Counted from the stretch's first letter, positions 32,451 to 42,316 are shown. The stretch is 64,000 nucleotides of DNA from Peribacillus simplex (GCF_900156045.1 NZ_FTMX01000011.1:62001-126000); one strand, 5' to 3'. The notes: generated by a model from the letters alone, not told the origin. Numbers and translations: made by a program.

Positions 32451-33887
32451 TTGATCACGACCAATTCAGATAAAAAGAGATTTTACATTGGCGGGGAGTG
32501 GCTGGAAGGAAATGATCATTACGATCTTCGGTCTCCTTATTCCGGAAAAGTGATTGCGCAAGTGCCTTTGGCAGGAAAGGAAACCGTTCTAAAAGCGATA
32601 GAATGTGCTCAACAAGGTGCAAAGGAAATGAAAAAGTTAACGGCCCTTGAGCGCTCAAATATATTGGAACGTGCAGCAGGAATTTTTAAGGAAAGACTTG
32701 AGGAGCTTGCCTTAATACTCGCCAAAGAAAATGCTAAGCCCTTGAAAGCTGCAAGAGGAGAAATTTTACGCACGATTGAAACATACAAGTTTGCAGCAGA
32801 AGAGGCAAAACGGATCCATGGTGAAACGATTCCGATGGATGCCGCTAAAAGTGGCAAAGGCCGTTTTGCTTATACAAAGCGTGAACCGCTAGGCATTATT
32901 GCGGCCATCACACCATTTAACTTTCCATTTAATTTAGCGGCACATAAACTTGGACCTGCGTTTGCAGCTGGCAACTCAGTCATTTTAAAGCCAGCTTCAC
33001 AGACTCCGCTTAGTGCATTGGCTGCAGCCGAAATTTTTGAAGAAGCAGGTTTACCTAAAGGCGCCCTGAATGTTGTCACAGGTAAAGGAAGCGTTGTCGG
33101 CGATGTATTGGTCACTGATCCGAGAATTAAAATGGTTACATTTACAGGAAGTGTCGAAGTCGGGTTGGCGATCAAAGAAAAAGCGGGTTTGAAAAAGGTG
33201 ACATTGGAGCTTGGTTCAAATTCAGCTGTCATTATTGACAATGCTGATGACTTGGATGCCGTTGCACTGCGCTGTACAGAAGGTTCCTTTGCCTATTCAG
33301 GCCAGGTTTGCATCTCTGTCCAACGAATTTATGTACAGGAAGCTTTATATGAGGCATTTTTGCAAAAGTTTATAGAAAAGACGAAGAAGCTTAAATTTGG
33401 AGATCCGGAATCAGAAGATACAGATCTTTCCGCGTTGATCACCATAAATGAAGCAAAACGAGTGGAAGGGTGGATCGAATCGGCTAGAGAGGCTGGTACG
33501 GAAATCGCATATGGCGGTCAAAGAACAGGTGCAGTCCTGCATCCTACCATTATCAAAAATGCAGGGCCAGCACAGGAAATAAGCTGCCAAGAAGCATTTG
33601 CCCCAATCGTTTCAGTGAATTCCTATGGAACATGGGATGAAGCGATCGACCTAGTGAATGATTCATTATACGGCCTTCAAGCAGGTGTATATACGACTTC
33701 GATGCCAAAAGCTTTTGATGCTGTTGAAAGGCTTGAAGTCGGAGGTGTCATCGTGAATGACATACCATCCTTCAGGGTTGACCAAATGCCATATGGCGGT
33801 GTGAAAAACAGCGGAACTGGCAGGGAAGGTGTTAAGTATTCAGTCGAGGAAATGACAGAATTAAAACTAGCCGTCTTTACTCTCTAA
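32451..33887 (+). CDS. NAD(P)-dependent aldehyde dehydrogenase
   Basis: A 478-residue ALDH: ITPFNFPFNLAAHKLGPAFA (Asn of the oxyanion hole), FTGSVEVG cofactor loop, general-base Glu in VTLELGSNSAVI and nucleophile Cys in YSGQVCISVQRIY (about residue 284). The LELGSNS variant in place of LELGGK marks a subgroup acting on small aldehydes. It starts with TTG at 32451, right after the alcohol dehydrogenase stop, with RBS AAGGGTGGG. Member of the operon. Confidence 0.93.
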   Translation: MITTNSDKKRFYIGGEWLEGNDHYDLRSPYSGKVIAQVPLAGKETVLKAIECAQQGAKEMKKLTALERSNILERAAGIFKERLEELALILAKENAKPLKAARGEILRTIETYKFAAEEAKRIHGETIPMDAAKSGKGRFAYTKREPLGIIAAITPFNFPFNLAAHKLGPAFAAGNSVILKPASQTPLSALAAAEIFEEAGLPKGALNVVTGKGSVVGDVLVTDPRIKMVTFTGSVEVGLAIKEKAGLKKVTLELGSNSAVIIDNADDLDAVALRCTEGSFAYSGQVCISVQRIYVQEALYEAFLQKFIEKTKKLKFGDPESEDTDLSALITINEAKRVEGWIESAREAGTEIAYGGQRTGAVLHPTIIKNAGPAQEISCQEAFAPIVSVNSYGTWDEAIDLVNDSLYGLQAGVYTTSMPKAFDAVERLEVGGVIVNDIPSFRVDQMPYGGVKNSGTGREGVKYSVEEMTELKLAVFTL

Positions 33888-33950
33888 TTAGATATGTCAT
33901 CCAAATGGAGCAATGAAAAAAAATTAACGAACACGGAAGGGGAAACTAAA

Positions 33951-34574
33951 ATGTCAGTACAAGAGCCTAAAGTAAAAAAAGCGGTAACGAATGAGGAAAT
34001 GGAAAACAATTGGATCGTTCGTTTCGATCAAATGAAATCAAAAGGAATACCGTTAATGTTCATTGATAGTATCATTCCGGGTCACCAACGCATCAACTAT
34101 ACATTAATAGGCGATACAGCAAGTGAAAATGATAACTTCACTCCTGAAATTACTGAGCCGCATGGTTTTCAAATTGGAATGGTGAAAGCCCAAAAAGGAA
34201 ACGGGCCTGCTTACCATACGCATGATTACATTGAATCCTTCCTACCCCTTTCAGGAAAATGGCGTTTCTACTGGGGCAAGGGTCCAGATGAAATTGATGG
34301 CGAAACGATCATCGATCAATGGGACTTAATTTCATTACCGCCAGGCTTATGGAGAGGTTTCGAAAACATCAGTGAAGAAGATTCTTGGATCTTCGCCGTT
34401 CTTGAACAACATAAAGTATTTGATGGAAAAGACCCTTACTGGTCCCCAAAAGTGATCAAGGATGCAGCTGAATATGGATTTTTTGCCAATGATTTAGGAA
34501 AAATGATCAAACCTGATAACTTTGAAGAACTTGAAAAGGAAATTGCCGATAAATTGAAAATGGGTGAAAAATAA
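33951..34574 (+). CDS. Cupin-domain protein
   Basis: A 207-residue protein with a cupin barrel in the middle: PAYHTHDYIESFLPLSGKWRFYWG (about residues 85-108) carries the HxH..E metal motif and is followed by the PPGLWRGFENIS second motif. It could be a dioxygenase, isomerase or lyase; no family name is certain. The ATG at 33951 has RBS GGAAGGGGAA; an upstream in-frame extension from 33894 lacks one. It lies between aldehyde dehydrogenase and hydrolase in the operon. Confidence 0.82.
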   Translation: MSVQEPKVKKAVTNEEMENNWIVRFDQMKSKGIPLMFIDSIIPGHQRINYTLIGDTASENDNFTPEITEPHGFQIGMVKAQKGNGPAYHTHDYIESFLPLSGKWRFYWGKGPDEIDGETIIDQWDLISLPPGLWRGFENISEEDSWIFAVLEQHKVFDGKDPYWSPKVIKDAAEYGFFANDLGKMIKPDNFEELEKEIADKLKMGEK

Positions 34575-34576
34575 GG

Positions 34577-35275
34577 ATGGACAAAGTACCGCTCATTTTG
34601 CTTCCGGGCACACTTTGTGATGAACGTCTATGGGAAACTGTGAACCTGGCAGATCTTGCAGATGTGAGAGTCTGTGATGTGTCGAAGGCTGATACTATAG
34701 AAGGAATCGCTCAGGCGGTATTGGAAGAGGCCCCTGATAAGTTTGCACTTGCAGGCTTATCACTTGGTGGCATCATTTCTCTGGAAATCATGCGACTTGC
34801 ACCGGAACGGATCATGAAATTGGCCTTGCTTGATACAAACCCAAATCCTCCTAGCCATGAACAAATTGCAGTCTGGGAGAGGTTCATCGATATGGCGAAT
34901 AACGGTCAGTTTTTGGATATTACAATCAATCACCTTCTGCCGGTGTTAATCCACCCAGACCGTAGAAATGATGAAGCATTAGTTTCCAAGATTATCGCTA
35001 TGGCTGAAAAAGTCGGCATTGAAGGGTATATCAATCAATTAAAAGCAGTGATGACGCGTTCGGATCAACGTCCCATCCTTCCTGCCATTGAATGTCCGAC
35101 CATGATTTTGGCAGGAAGGGAAGACAGGGTATGTCCCCTGCATATGTCCGAGTATTTAACGGAAAACATCCCGACGGCGAGCCTTGAAATTGTAAGCCAT
35201 TCAGGACATTTGAGTCCTTTGGAACAGCCTGAAAAAGTAAACGCTGCATTGAGGAAATGGTTGACGGGTGATTGA
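34577..35275 (+). CDS. Alpha/beta hydrolase
   Basis: A 232-residue hydrolase. Oxyanion region LLPGTLCDERLWE, nucleophile elbow GLSLGG (Ser about residue 64), acid Asp in LAGREDRVCP and His in SHSGHLSPLEQPE. This PcaD/BioH-like group opens lactones or cleaves esters and C-C bonds. It starts two bases after the cupin stop, so it is translationally linked. In this operon it may hydrolyse a lactone or ester formed upstream. Confidence 0.88.
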   Translation: MDKVPLILLPGTLCDERLWETVNLADLADVRVCDVSKADTIEGIAQAVLEEAPDKFALAGLSLGGIISLEIMRLAPERIMKLALLDTNPNPPSHEQIAVWERFIDMANNGQFLDITINHLLPVLIHPDRRNDEALVSKIIAMAEKVGIEGYINQLKAVMTRSDQRPILPAIECPTMILAGREDRVCPLHMSEYLTENIPTASLEIVSHSGHLSPLEQPEKVNAALRKWLTGD

Positions 35276-35338
35276 AATGCCGGGAACTGAATGTGATCTT
35301 AACAGCATTGAACGAGTCTGTGGAAAGAGAGGAAGACG

Positions 35339-36115
35339 ATGAAGAATAATGCCATAAAGGAAAAAATCAAACGTGGGGAACAAGTTCTTGGTGCATTTTT
35401 AGGGATAAATTCCCCCCCATTAGTCGAAATGCTCGGTTATGCCGGCTTTGATTTCGTCGTAATAGATGACGAGCATGGTGCATTCAGTCCATCAGAGCTT
35501 GAAAACGTTATCCGTACGGCAGATTCTGTTGGGCTTGTCCCGATCGTCCGGGTTTCATATGATCCTTCCAGTATTCAAAAGGCTCTGGATCGCGGAGCAA
35601 AAGGTGTACAAGTACCGATGGTCAATACAAAGGAAGAGGCTCTTGATGTAGTTAAGCGGGCTAAATTCCCTCCATATGGAAATAGAGGGGTATCGTATTC
35701 AACCAGACCAGCGCGTTACGGAAAAGATAGCGGAAAACCCTATTTAGATGAGAGTAATGAAAATGTTATGATAATTGTGCATATTGAAACGCTTGATGCA
35801 GCAACCAATTTTGAAGATATTGCAACAGTCCCTGGAATAGATTTGGCATTTATCGGTTCCACAGACCTCTCGGTGAACATGGGTTATCAACTGGAAGGCG
35901 CAAGTCATCCTGAAGTGCAAAAGGTCATCAATGAACTATTCATAAAAGGTAAAGAACTCGATGTGCCGCTCGGGACCGTAGCCAGTAACAGCGATGCTGC
36001 TAATGGGGCTTTTGACAAAGGCGCAAAATTTGTTTGCATCGTGTTAAATAATGTGATTACTACTGCGTTATCGGATGTTATCTCTGCAAGCAAGGCCACT
36101 CAATCTGTTAAATGA
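35339..36115 (+). CDS. HpcH/HpaI family aldolase
   Basis: A 258-residue class II pyruvate aldolase: FVVIDDEHGAFSP (His base), PIVRVSYDPSSIQKALDRGAKGVQVP (substrate Arg), then metal ligands Glu in VHIETLDA and Asp in GSTDLSVNMG. Homologues split 2-keto-3-deoxy acids or 4-hydroxy-2-oxo acids into pyruvate (or a hydroxypyruvate/oxaloacetate unit) plus an aldehyde. This is the likely carbon-cleaving step of the pathway. RBS AGAGAGGAAG. Confidence 0.92.
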   Translation: MKNNAIKEKIKRGEQVLGAFLGINSPPLVEMLGYAGFDFVVIDDEHGAFSPSELENVIRTADSVGLVPIVRVSYDPSSIQKALDRGAKGVQVPMVNTKEEALDVVKRAKFPPYGNRGVSYSTRPARYGKDSGKPYLDESNENVMIIVHIETLDAATNFEDIATVPGIDLAFIGSTDLSVNMGYQLEGASHPEVQKVINELFIKGKELDVPLGTVASNSDAANGAFDKGAKFVCIVLNNVITTALSDVISASKATQSVK

Positions 36116-36172
36116 CTTTACAAGAAGTCCTGCATTTTGACGAATTTACTTTATACGAAAAGGATGGGTATT

Positions 36173-37411
36173 ATGGCAGAAAAGAAGACAGGTTCAATTG
36201 AAGTAGCTCCAAAAGAAGAAAAAACAGTAAAGAATACAATCCAACCGGTCAAGAAATCAGCAAACTTCATCTTCTATGCTGATGCTGAAGACGTTAATAT
36301 GCTCGATACAAAAGATGATTATGATTACATTAATATAGAAGAAATGAATCAAAAGAAACAGAGGATGAACGGTTTTAACCCAGAATACAATAACATCGTT
36401 GATTATATTGTGAAAATCACACGGCAAATCTGGAAAGAGAAAGACATCGGGCTTATTTACGATACGTATAGCACAAGCATATCTGTTCATAAAGGGTTGA
36501 TCAATAGCCATGGGGTTAACGAAGTCATTTCAGGGACACTGCAAACATTGCACGCTTTTCCGGATCGGAAAGGGCTGGGATGGAGTGTAATTTGGTCAGG
36601 TGATGATGAAGCAGGGTTTTTCACTTCACATCGAGGACGTTCCGTTGCAACGAACCTTGGAGATAGTTTATACGGTCCTGCCACCGGAAAGAAAGTGATG
36701 TTCAGAACAAGCGCCGATTGTATGATTTTAAATAATAAGATTTACGAAGAATGGCTTGTGATGGATACATATCATCTTGTCCTGCAACTCGGATTGGATC
36801 CGGTCGAGTTTGCTAAAAAAATGGCTAAAAGTACGCAGAAGCTTGCTCCGTCTATACAGTTTGGATTTAAAGAGACAGCAGAAACGGGACTTCCTCCAAA
36901 ACTATTCACTCCATCTTCTGATGAGTTCGAGATAGGGGAGTTCATGCAGCTTGTATTCAATCGAATTTGGGCTCGGCGCTCATTTAATTTTGTTCGGGAA
37001 TTTTATGAAGAAAATGCAGTCGTTCATTATGTCTGCAACAAGGATGTAATCGGAGTAAGTGAAATTCAAGGAATGTTCATGAGCCTCTTTGCCTCCATAC
37101 CGAATGGGAAAGTGATTCTCGAAAGGGTAACTTGTAATAGACGCGGGTCTGACAGTGATTGGGATGTGGCGGTTCGCTGGAGAATACAAGGAGTGCACGA
37201 AGGAACAGGATACTTCGGAGCCCCTAGCGGAAAAGCCATTGATATTGCTGGCATCAGCCACTATAAAATCCGTAATGAAAAAATTTCGGAAGAATGGCTA
37301 TTGTTTGATGGAATGGAAGTGTTGCGTCAGATCTATTTGCCTGATGAAAACGAATCACAACAAGATGGTGAATCCACAATCGATGATGGGAATTTTACCG
37401 GCGTATCTTGA
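36173..37411 (+). CDS. Two-domain SnoaL/NTF2-like protein (ester-cyclase family)
   Basis: A 412-residue protein. After a 65-residue polar N-terminus, two cone-fold domains of similar layout follow: domain 1 (about 80-205: IVDYIVKITRQIWKEKDIGLIYDTYSTSISVHKG ... YEEWLVMDTYHLVLQLGLDP) and domain 2 (about 270-395: EFMQLVFNRIWARRSFNFVREFYEENAVVHY ... SEEWLLFDGMEVLRQI). The EEWL-x2-D-x5-L motif recurs in both, so the gene arose by internal duplication or fusion. The family includes polyketide cyclases, hydratases and dehydratases. The ATG at 36173 was chosen (AAGGATGGG); its role here is unknown. Confidence 0.8.
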   Translation: MAEKKTGSIEVAPKEEKTVKNTIQPVKKSANFIFYADAEDVNMLDTKDDYDYINIEEMNQKKQRMNGFNPEYNNIVDYIVKITRQIWKEKDIGLIYDTYSTSISVHKGLINSHGVNEVISGTLQTLHAFPDRKGLGWSVIWSGDDEAGFFTSHRGRSVATNLGDSLYGPATGKKVMFRTSADCMILNNKIYEEWLVMDTYHLVLQLGLDPVEFAKKMAKSTQKLAPSIQFGFKETAETGLPPKLFTPSSDEFEIGEFMQLVFNRIWARRSFNFVREFYEENAVVHYVCNKDVIGVSEIQGMFMSLFASIPNGKVILERVTCNRRGSDSDWDVAVRWRIQGVHEGTGYFGAPSGKAIDIAGISHYKIRNEKISEEWLLFDGMEVLRQIYLPDENESQQDGESTIDDGNFTGVS

Positions 37412-37475
37412 TTGACCAGTTGACGGCTGTGCATCAGCCGTCTATTCACTAAACAACGATTAGGGGGAAAATAGG

Positions 37476-38738
37476 ATGGAATATTTGAAAAAAGCGGACG
37501 TATTTGAACAGACCTCTTCACATGAAGTAGAACAAACGGTGAAGTCCATTATTGAAAATGTAAAGGCAGGCGGGGATGATGCCGTCCGGGAATATGAAAA
37601 AAAATTCGGTGATTCCGATCGTCCGGTCCGGGTTAGTGAAGAGGAGATCGAGCGTTGTATCAGGACTCTTCCTGAAGAGGTAAAAGTGCTGATTGACCGG
37701 GTCGTGGAAAGAGTATCCGAATTCGCTAAAGCACAGTTGAGCTGCCTGACGCCATTCGAAAAGGATTTTGGCGATGGGATCAGGATGGGTCATAGAATCG
37801 TACCGATCGAAAAGGTGGGGGCTTATGTACCAGGCGGGAGATTCCCGTTATTATCATCAGGACCAATGGTCGTTGCCCCAGCAAAGGTAGCGGGAGCAAA
37901 AAGAATCGTTGCAGCAAGCCCGGCCAATTATGAAGGCGGCATCCATCCGGCAGTTTTATATGGATTGATCCGCTCCGGTGCTACAGACATTTTTGCAATT
38001 GGCGGGGCGCAGGCCATTGCCGCCATGGCATATGGAACCGAATCCATCCCGGAAGTGGATATCATCGCTGGACCAGGAAACCGGTTTGTAGCAGAAGCAA
38101 AACGACAAGTGTTCGGTAAAGTGGGCATAGACCTTATTGCTGGACCGAGTGAAGTGATGGTTTTTGCTGATGATTTTGCGTCACCTACGAAAATAGCGGC
38201 CGATTTACTAGCCCAGGCTGAACACGATCCGTACGCACGGGCCATTCTTGTCACAACGTCCCGAACGGTTGCCGAAGAAACTGAAAAAGAAATCCAAGGC
38301 TTTTTGAAAACCTTTTCACCATCTTCCCCTGCACACGAATCATGGGAAAAAAGAGGGGAAATCATCCATGCGGATTCATTACAAGAAGGACTGGATATTT
38401 GCAATGATTATGCCATTGAACATTTACATTTGCATATCAAAAATAGCCGCGAATTGATGGATAAACTAAATAACTATGGATCATTGTTCCTTGATGAAGG
38501 CAGTTCCGTCGTCTTCTCTGACAAAGTCTCCGGAACGAATCATACATTGCCGACACAAAAGGCAGCAAGATATACGGGGGGGCTTTGGGCAGGAAGTTAT
38601 GTGAAAGTCATGACACATCAGGAAATCACAGGCCAAGGCATTCAATTCCTGGCATCCCATGCGGAAGATCAATCCGAAATCGAAGGCTTGGAAGGCCATA
38701 AATTATCGGCCACTGTCAGGATAAATCAAAAAGTATGA
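37476..38738 (+). CDS. Histidinol-dehydrogenase-like (HisD family) NAD-dependent dehydrogenase
   Basis: A 420-residue HisD-family protein: VPGGRFPLLSSGPMVVAPAKVAGA, IIAGPGNRFVAEAKRQVFG and GPSEVMVFADD. Zn ligands are expected at Gln and His in LLAQAEHDPYAR, Asp in FSDKVSGTNHTLPT and His in LEGHKLSATVR; the Glu-His pair is in AIEHLHLH. It is not in a his operon, so it is likely a catabolic paralogue oxidising an alcohol to a carboxylate in two steps, as HpsN does on dihydroxypropanesulfonate. The substrate is not identifiable. RBS GGGGGAAAATAGG. Confidence 0.9.
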   Translation: MEYLKKADVFEQTSSHEVEQTVKSIIENVKAGGDDAVREYEKKFGDSDRPVRVSEEEIERCIRTLPEEVKVLIDRVVERVSEFAKAQLSCLTPFEKDFGDGIRMGHRIVPIEKVGAYVPGGRFPLLSSGPMVVAPAKVAGAKRIVAASPANYEGGIHPAVLYGLIRSGATDIFAIGGAQAIAAMAYGTESIPEVDIIAGPGNRFVAEAKRQVFGKVGIDLIAGPSEVMVFADDFASPTKIAADLLAQAEHDPYARAILVTTSRTVAEETEKEIQGFLKTFSPSSPAHESWEKRGEIIHADSLQEGLDICNDYAIEHLHLHIKNSRELMDKLNNYGSLFLDEGSSVVFSDKVSGTNHTLPTQKAARYTGGLWAGSYVKVMTHQEITGQGIQFLASHAEDQSEIEGLEGHKLSATVRINQKV

Positions 38739-39127
38739 AACTATAAAAAGTAAAATATCATTCTATTAGTTAAATGTGAAAAGCAAACAAAAGCTTATTC
38801 TAATGTAAAAAAAGGATTTTTAAAGTCTGTCTATCTTGGGTGTTGGCGCATTTGCGTCGAAATTCATTGTGTAGGGGTCCTGGCGTCAAAGCGCGGATTT
38901 TATACTCGTTTTAATGTATTAGTAGATAATATCTGCGTTTTTGACTGCCCCTTAATCAATTTATTCCTTATTGTTATCCTTGTTGTGTTTTGGTAACTGT
39001 GATTTCGGGACAGGGATTTACTTTAAAGCATTCAATAAAGGTCATCAGGCATCACGAAATGACGAGCTAATTCAACTGCTCGTTTTTTTGGCAAGAGTTA
39101 AATGAAAAATAATAATGAGGTGACCTA
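38739..39127. other. Intergenic region before the first MFS gene
   Basis: No supported gene. It has a mixed GC-rich patch (38840-38900, containing GGCGCATTTGCGTC and GCGTCAAAGCGCG) and a terminator at 39062-39089 (ACGAGC / GCTCGT then TTTTTTT). No GAATACGTATTC site is present, so the MFS and amidase genes may have a different promoter. Confidence 0.5.
39062..39089 (+). terminator. Terminator before the MFS gene
   Basis: ACGAGC / GCTCGT stem, 10-base loop, T7 run. Confidence 0.7.
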
Positions 39128-40336
39128 ATGAACAAAGTCCATTTTCGGTTGAATATTATATTGTTTTTTATCATAACCGTACTCTTCTTTATTAGCATTT
39201 CAGCCTTTGATCCATTTATATCATCATATGCCAAAGATTTAGGGATCTCACCCGCAGTGATTGGCAGTGTGATGGGAGTGACGGGACTGGCATCCATGTT
39301 CTTCCGTTTCCCGCTTGGCGTATTCTCGGATATGCTGAACAAAAGAAGGTTGATTATTCAAGCTGGGCTATTGGTTACAATCATTGGTTGGATAATCGCT
39401 TTTATTGAACCAAACGCTAATACTTTATATCTCGCGAAATTTTTGGATGGTATAACGGGGGCTACATGGGTTCTTTATACTGTAATGTTCGCCTCTTATT
39501 TCGGTGTCCATAATTCTGCGAAGGCTGTTGCCTTTTTAACTTTGGCAGATTACATTGGAGCTTTAGTAGGTTCGATAATAGGAGGTATTGTCGCAAACAG
39601 TTACGGATATTCATATTCTTTTCTTGTTGCCGTTTTTGCTGCTTCAATCGCCTTTGTTTTAACGTTCTTTTTGAAAGAGATAAAAGTTACAGTGAAAAGG
39701 GAAAAATATGATATAAAAAAAATCGTTAAGGAACAAGTAACCGATAAAAACTTATGGCTTTTATCTCTGCTAGCAATCATAGCACTGATGGCTTCTTTTG
39801 GAATGAGAGTTACATTTACACCTCTTGTAGCAAGAGATTTAGGGGCTGATGCGATTGCTCTAAGTTGGCTATCCAATACGTTTTTAATTGCAGGGGGGAT
39901 TGCTGCCGCATTATGTGGAGGATTTTTTTATAAAAAGTTGGGCTTAGCGAACACAGCTGTTGCAGGGGCATTTTTACAATGCGTTGTTGCCATTTTAACA
40001 CCATTTGCACCAAACTTACTTTTGCTCTTTTGGTTGCAAGCGCTTTCCGGAATCGCATTTGCATTGAATTTTACTGTTTTAATGTCATTAAGTATCATGG
40101 ATATTCCAGAACATAAGCAATCCACGAGGATGGGATTTTTTCAAAGCGTGTTTTCGTTTGGGATGTTTTTTGGCCCCGTCTTGATGGGGATATTGACAGA
40201 GGCTTTCTCAAGGAGTTTTAGTTTTATAATAATAGGAATCCTTTCGGCTGTTTCAGGGATATTAATAAAACTTTTTATTACAACGAAACCAAATGAAAAC
40301 CAAAACTTTCTAACCGAAACGGATCAGGTTAGTTAA
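39128..40336 (+). CDS. MFS transporter, paralogue 1
   Basis: A 402-residue 12-helix major facilitator. Signature between helices 2 and 3: RFPLGVFSDMLNKRR. Start ITVLFFISISAFDPFISSYAKDLG. It closely resembles the second MFS protein at 47403 in length and blocks (FDPFISSYAKDLG, GVFSDML.KRR, KQSTRMG.FQS, FGPVL.GIL). It may import a pathway substrate or export a side product. RBS AATGAGGTGA. It is followed by an amidase. Confidence 0.9.
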   Translation: MNKVHFRLNIILFFIITVLFFISISAFDPFISSYAKDLGISPAVIGSVMGVTGLASMFFRFPLGVFSDMLNKRRLIIQAGLLVTIIGWIIAFIEPNANTLYLAKFLDGITGATWVLYTVMFASYFGVHNSAKAVAFLTLADYIGALVGSIIGGIVANSYGYSYSFLVAVFAASIAFVLTFFLKEIKVTVKREKYDIKKIVKEQVTDKNLWLLSLLAIIALMASFGMRVTFTPLVARDLGADAIALSWLSNTFLIAGGIAAALCGGFFYKKLGLANTAVAGAFLQCVVAILTPFAPNLLLLFWLQALSGIAFALNFTVLMSLSIMDIPEHKQSTRMGFFQSVFSFGMFFGPVLMGILTEAFSRSFSFIIIGILSAVSGILIKLFITTKPNENQNFLTETDQVS

Positions 40337-40386
40337 TGGAACTACTGGCATTTGATATAAAGCACAGATAGAGGGGGATATGCAAA

Positions 40387-41754
40387 TTGATTTTAACGAT
40401 AAAAGAACTGATGGAAGGGTATAAAAATAAACTGTTTTCCCCTACTGAAATAACAAATTGGTATATAGAAAGAATAAAAAAATTAAATCCCAAGATGAAT
40501 TCCTACATTACAATAACGGAAGAAAAGGCTTTTAATCAGGCGAAAAAGGCGGAAGTGAAAATTAATGCTGGAGAAGTAAGCGGCCTGTTAGGAGTACCTA
40601 TTTCATATAAAGATTCGATCGATACTGAAGGTGTCTTAACAACTAGCGGCTCAATAATCGATGAAAAGCGAATACCTGCTGAAAATGCTGAAGTCGTCAC
40701 AAAGTTAGAGCAGGAGGGCAGTATTTCACTTGGTAAAAATAATATGTATGAATATGCATTTGGCATCACCTCTCAGAATCCTTTTTTTGGCGATGTCATA
40801 AACCCGTGGAATAAGAATAAGACCGCAGGTGGATCAAGTGGTGGTTCGGCCGCTGCGGTAGCGGCAAATCTCTGTTTAGGTTCCATAGGTACAGATACCG
40901 CTGGATCAATTCGTGTACCTGCAGCTTGTTGTGGCGTTGTGGGCATGAAACCCACTTATAACTTAGTTGGCATGAAGGGTATGACGCCATTATCGTGGAC
41001 TCTTGATCACGCAGGACCGATAGCAGGTAACATTGAGGATACAGCGATAATAATGCAAACCCTTACAGGCATCCCTTACACAACGGCATGTTTGAATGGA
41101 CTGGCAGGAATGAGAATCGGTCTGCCGACACATTATTTCAATGAAAATATGGATGACGAAGTAAAGAAAATGTATGAAAAAGCTGTTCAGCATATGACCG
41201 ATTTAGGAGCTGCCATAGTAGAAATAGACACTTCTTTTTTAATAGATGTAGTAGGTATCGCTACCACACTTGGGACATCTGAAGTCGGGGTTGTTCACAA
41301 AGAACGTATTCAATCCTCCATTCACCTATACAGTGAAGGTGCCCAAAAAACTTTTGAAAAAAGTCGACTTATTTCGGCCTTTGACTATTTAAATGCTTTG
41401 CAAAAAAGAGCGGAATGGACTCGTAGAGTATCAGAAATCTTTTTGGATGTTGATGTAATGATGACACCAGCGATGCCTATTGCCACAGCTGACGTACAGA
41501 CAGAAGAAGTGACCATTGGGGGACAAAGTGAATCTCTCGGGGATTGTATGATTCGCTACACCAGTCTTTTTAACATCACAGGACATCCGGCGTTATCGAT
41601 CCCTTTTGGGCTCTCAGAATATGGAGTTCCGCTTGGATTACAGTTAATCGCCAATCACAATAGAGAAGACCTCTTATTTCGTGCTGGGTATGCTTATGAG
41701 CAATCTGCCTTGACAAGTTTTTACTCTGAGAGGCATCTTGAATTAAACAATTAA
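40387..41754 (+). CDS. Amidase (amidase signature family)
   Basis: A 455-residue AS-family amidase with the Ser-cisSer-Lys triad: Lys in GVPISYKDSID, first Ser in TAGGSSGGSAAAVAA and nucleophile Ser in GTDTAGSIRVPAACCG (about residues 75, 151 and 175). The usual TDTGGS is TDTAGS here. It hydrolyses an amide to acid and ammonia; it stands alone without GatB/GatC, so it is not a tRNA amidotransferase subunit. TTG start with RBS GAGGGGGA. Probably co-transcribed with the MFS gene and perhaps acting on the imported compound. Confidence 0.9.
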   Translation: MILTIKELMEGYKNKLFSPTEITNWYIERIKKLNPKMNSYITITEEKAFNQAKKAEVKINAGEVSGLLGVPISYKDSIDTEGVLTTSGSIIDEKRIPAENAEVVTKLEQEGSISLGKNNMYEYAFGITSQNPFFGDVINPWNKNKTAGGSSGGSAAAVAANLCLGSIGTDTAGSIRVPAACCGVVGMKPTYNLVGMKGMTPLSWTLDHAGPIAGNIEDTAIIMQTLTGIPYTTACLNGLAGMRIGLPTHYFNENMDDEVKKMYEKAVQHMTDLGAAIVEIDTSFLIDVVGIATTLGTSEVGVVHKERIQSSIHLYSEGAQKTFEKSRLISAFDYLNALQKRAEWTRRVSEIFLDVDVMMTPAMPIATADVQTEEVTIGGQSESLGDCMIRYTSLFNITGHPALSIPFGLSEYGVPLGLQLIANHNREDLLFRAGYAYEQSALTSFYSERHLELNN

Positions 41755-41898
41755 TGGTTGGTTTTGCAACGGTTGCCTGAGGTATTGGCTAGTAAAGGAA
41801 AAACCCAGGCATCTTGATTATTGTACTTTTATTATTTGCTATATTCATAATAAATTGATGTTTGAATTGTTGTTTTAATCGGGAAGGATACGGGATCA

Positions 41899-42093
41899 AT
41901 GATCTTAAAGACAGTATTAGAATTAAGTAAGATGATAAATGGGCATCGCCAGGATATGTATGTATTGACGAAAATCAAAGGAACCTCTCATCCGGAGGTT
42001 ATAAAGGTCAGTCAGCAATTGGATGAGGATATTATAAGGTTGCAAAATATCATAGGTGAAATCAATCCTCGCCACCAAACACTGATTCGATAG
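41899..42093 (+). CDS. Spo0E-like sporulation regulatory phosphatase
   Basis: A 64-residue helical hairpin with the Spo0E signature SQQLDEDI (SQxLDxxI) at about residues 38-45. Family members dephosphorylate Spo0A~P and so delay sporulation. RBS GGAAGGATACGG. It lies between the amidase and the ABC transporter control region and is unrelated in function to the catabolic genes, though it could link nutrient supply to sporulation if co-regulated. Confidence 0.85.
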   Translation: MILKTVLELSKMINGHRQDMYVLTKIKGTSHPEVIKVSQQLDEDIIRLQNIIGEINPRHQTLIR

Positions 42094-42316
42094 TGTATCT
42101 TTTAAGCAATTTAGGGATTGGGCTTAGATGCCGCTTCTAAAAGAATTGCAAAATAATGAATGGCCGCTCGAAGGAAATTTGATTTCAAACATGACAATGC
42201 GCCTAATTTTCGCTAGATATCTTTATGACAATATACCTAAATAGTTTTTCATTAGAAATGCCCGTATAAAAAGCAATAAACAATTAATCCACCTTAAATT
42301 ATTATAATATTTAGTA

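Noticed and set aside
40387..41754. Glutamyl-tRNA(Gln) amidotransferase subunit A
   Set aside because: Signature motifs are shared, but no GatB or GatC gene is adjacent and the catabolic context fits a stand-alone amidase.
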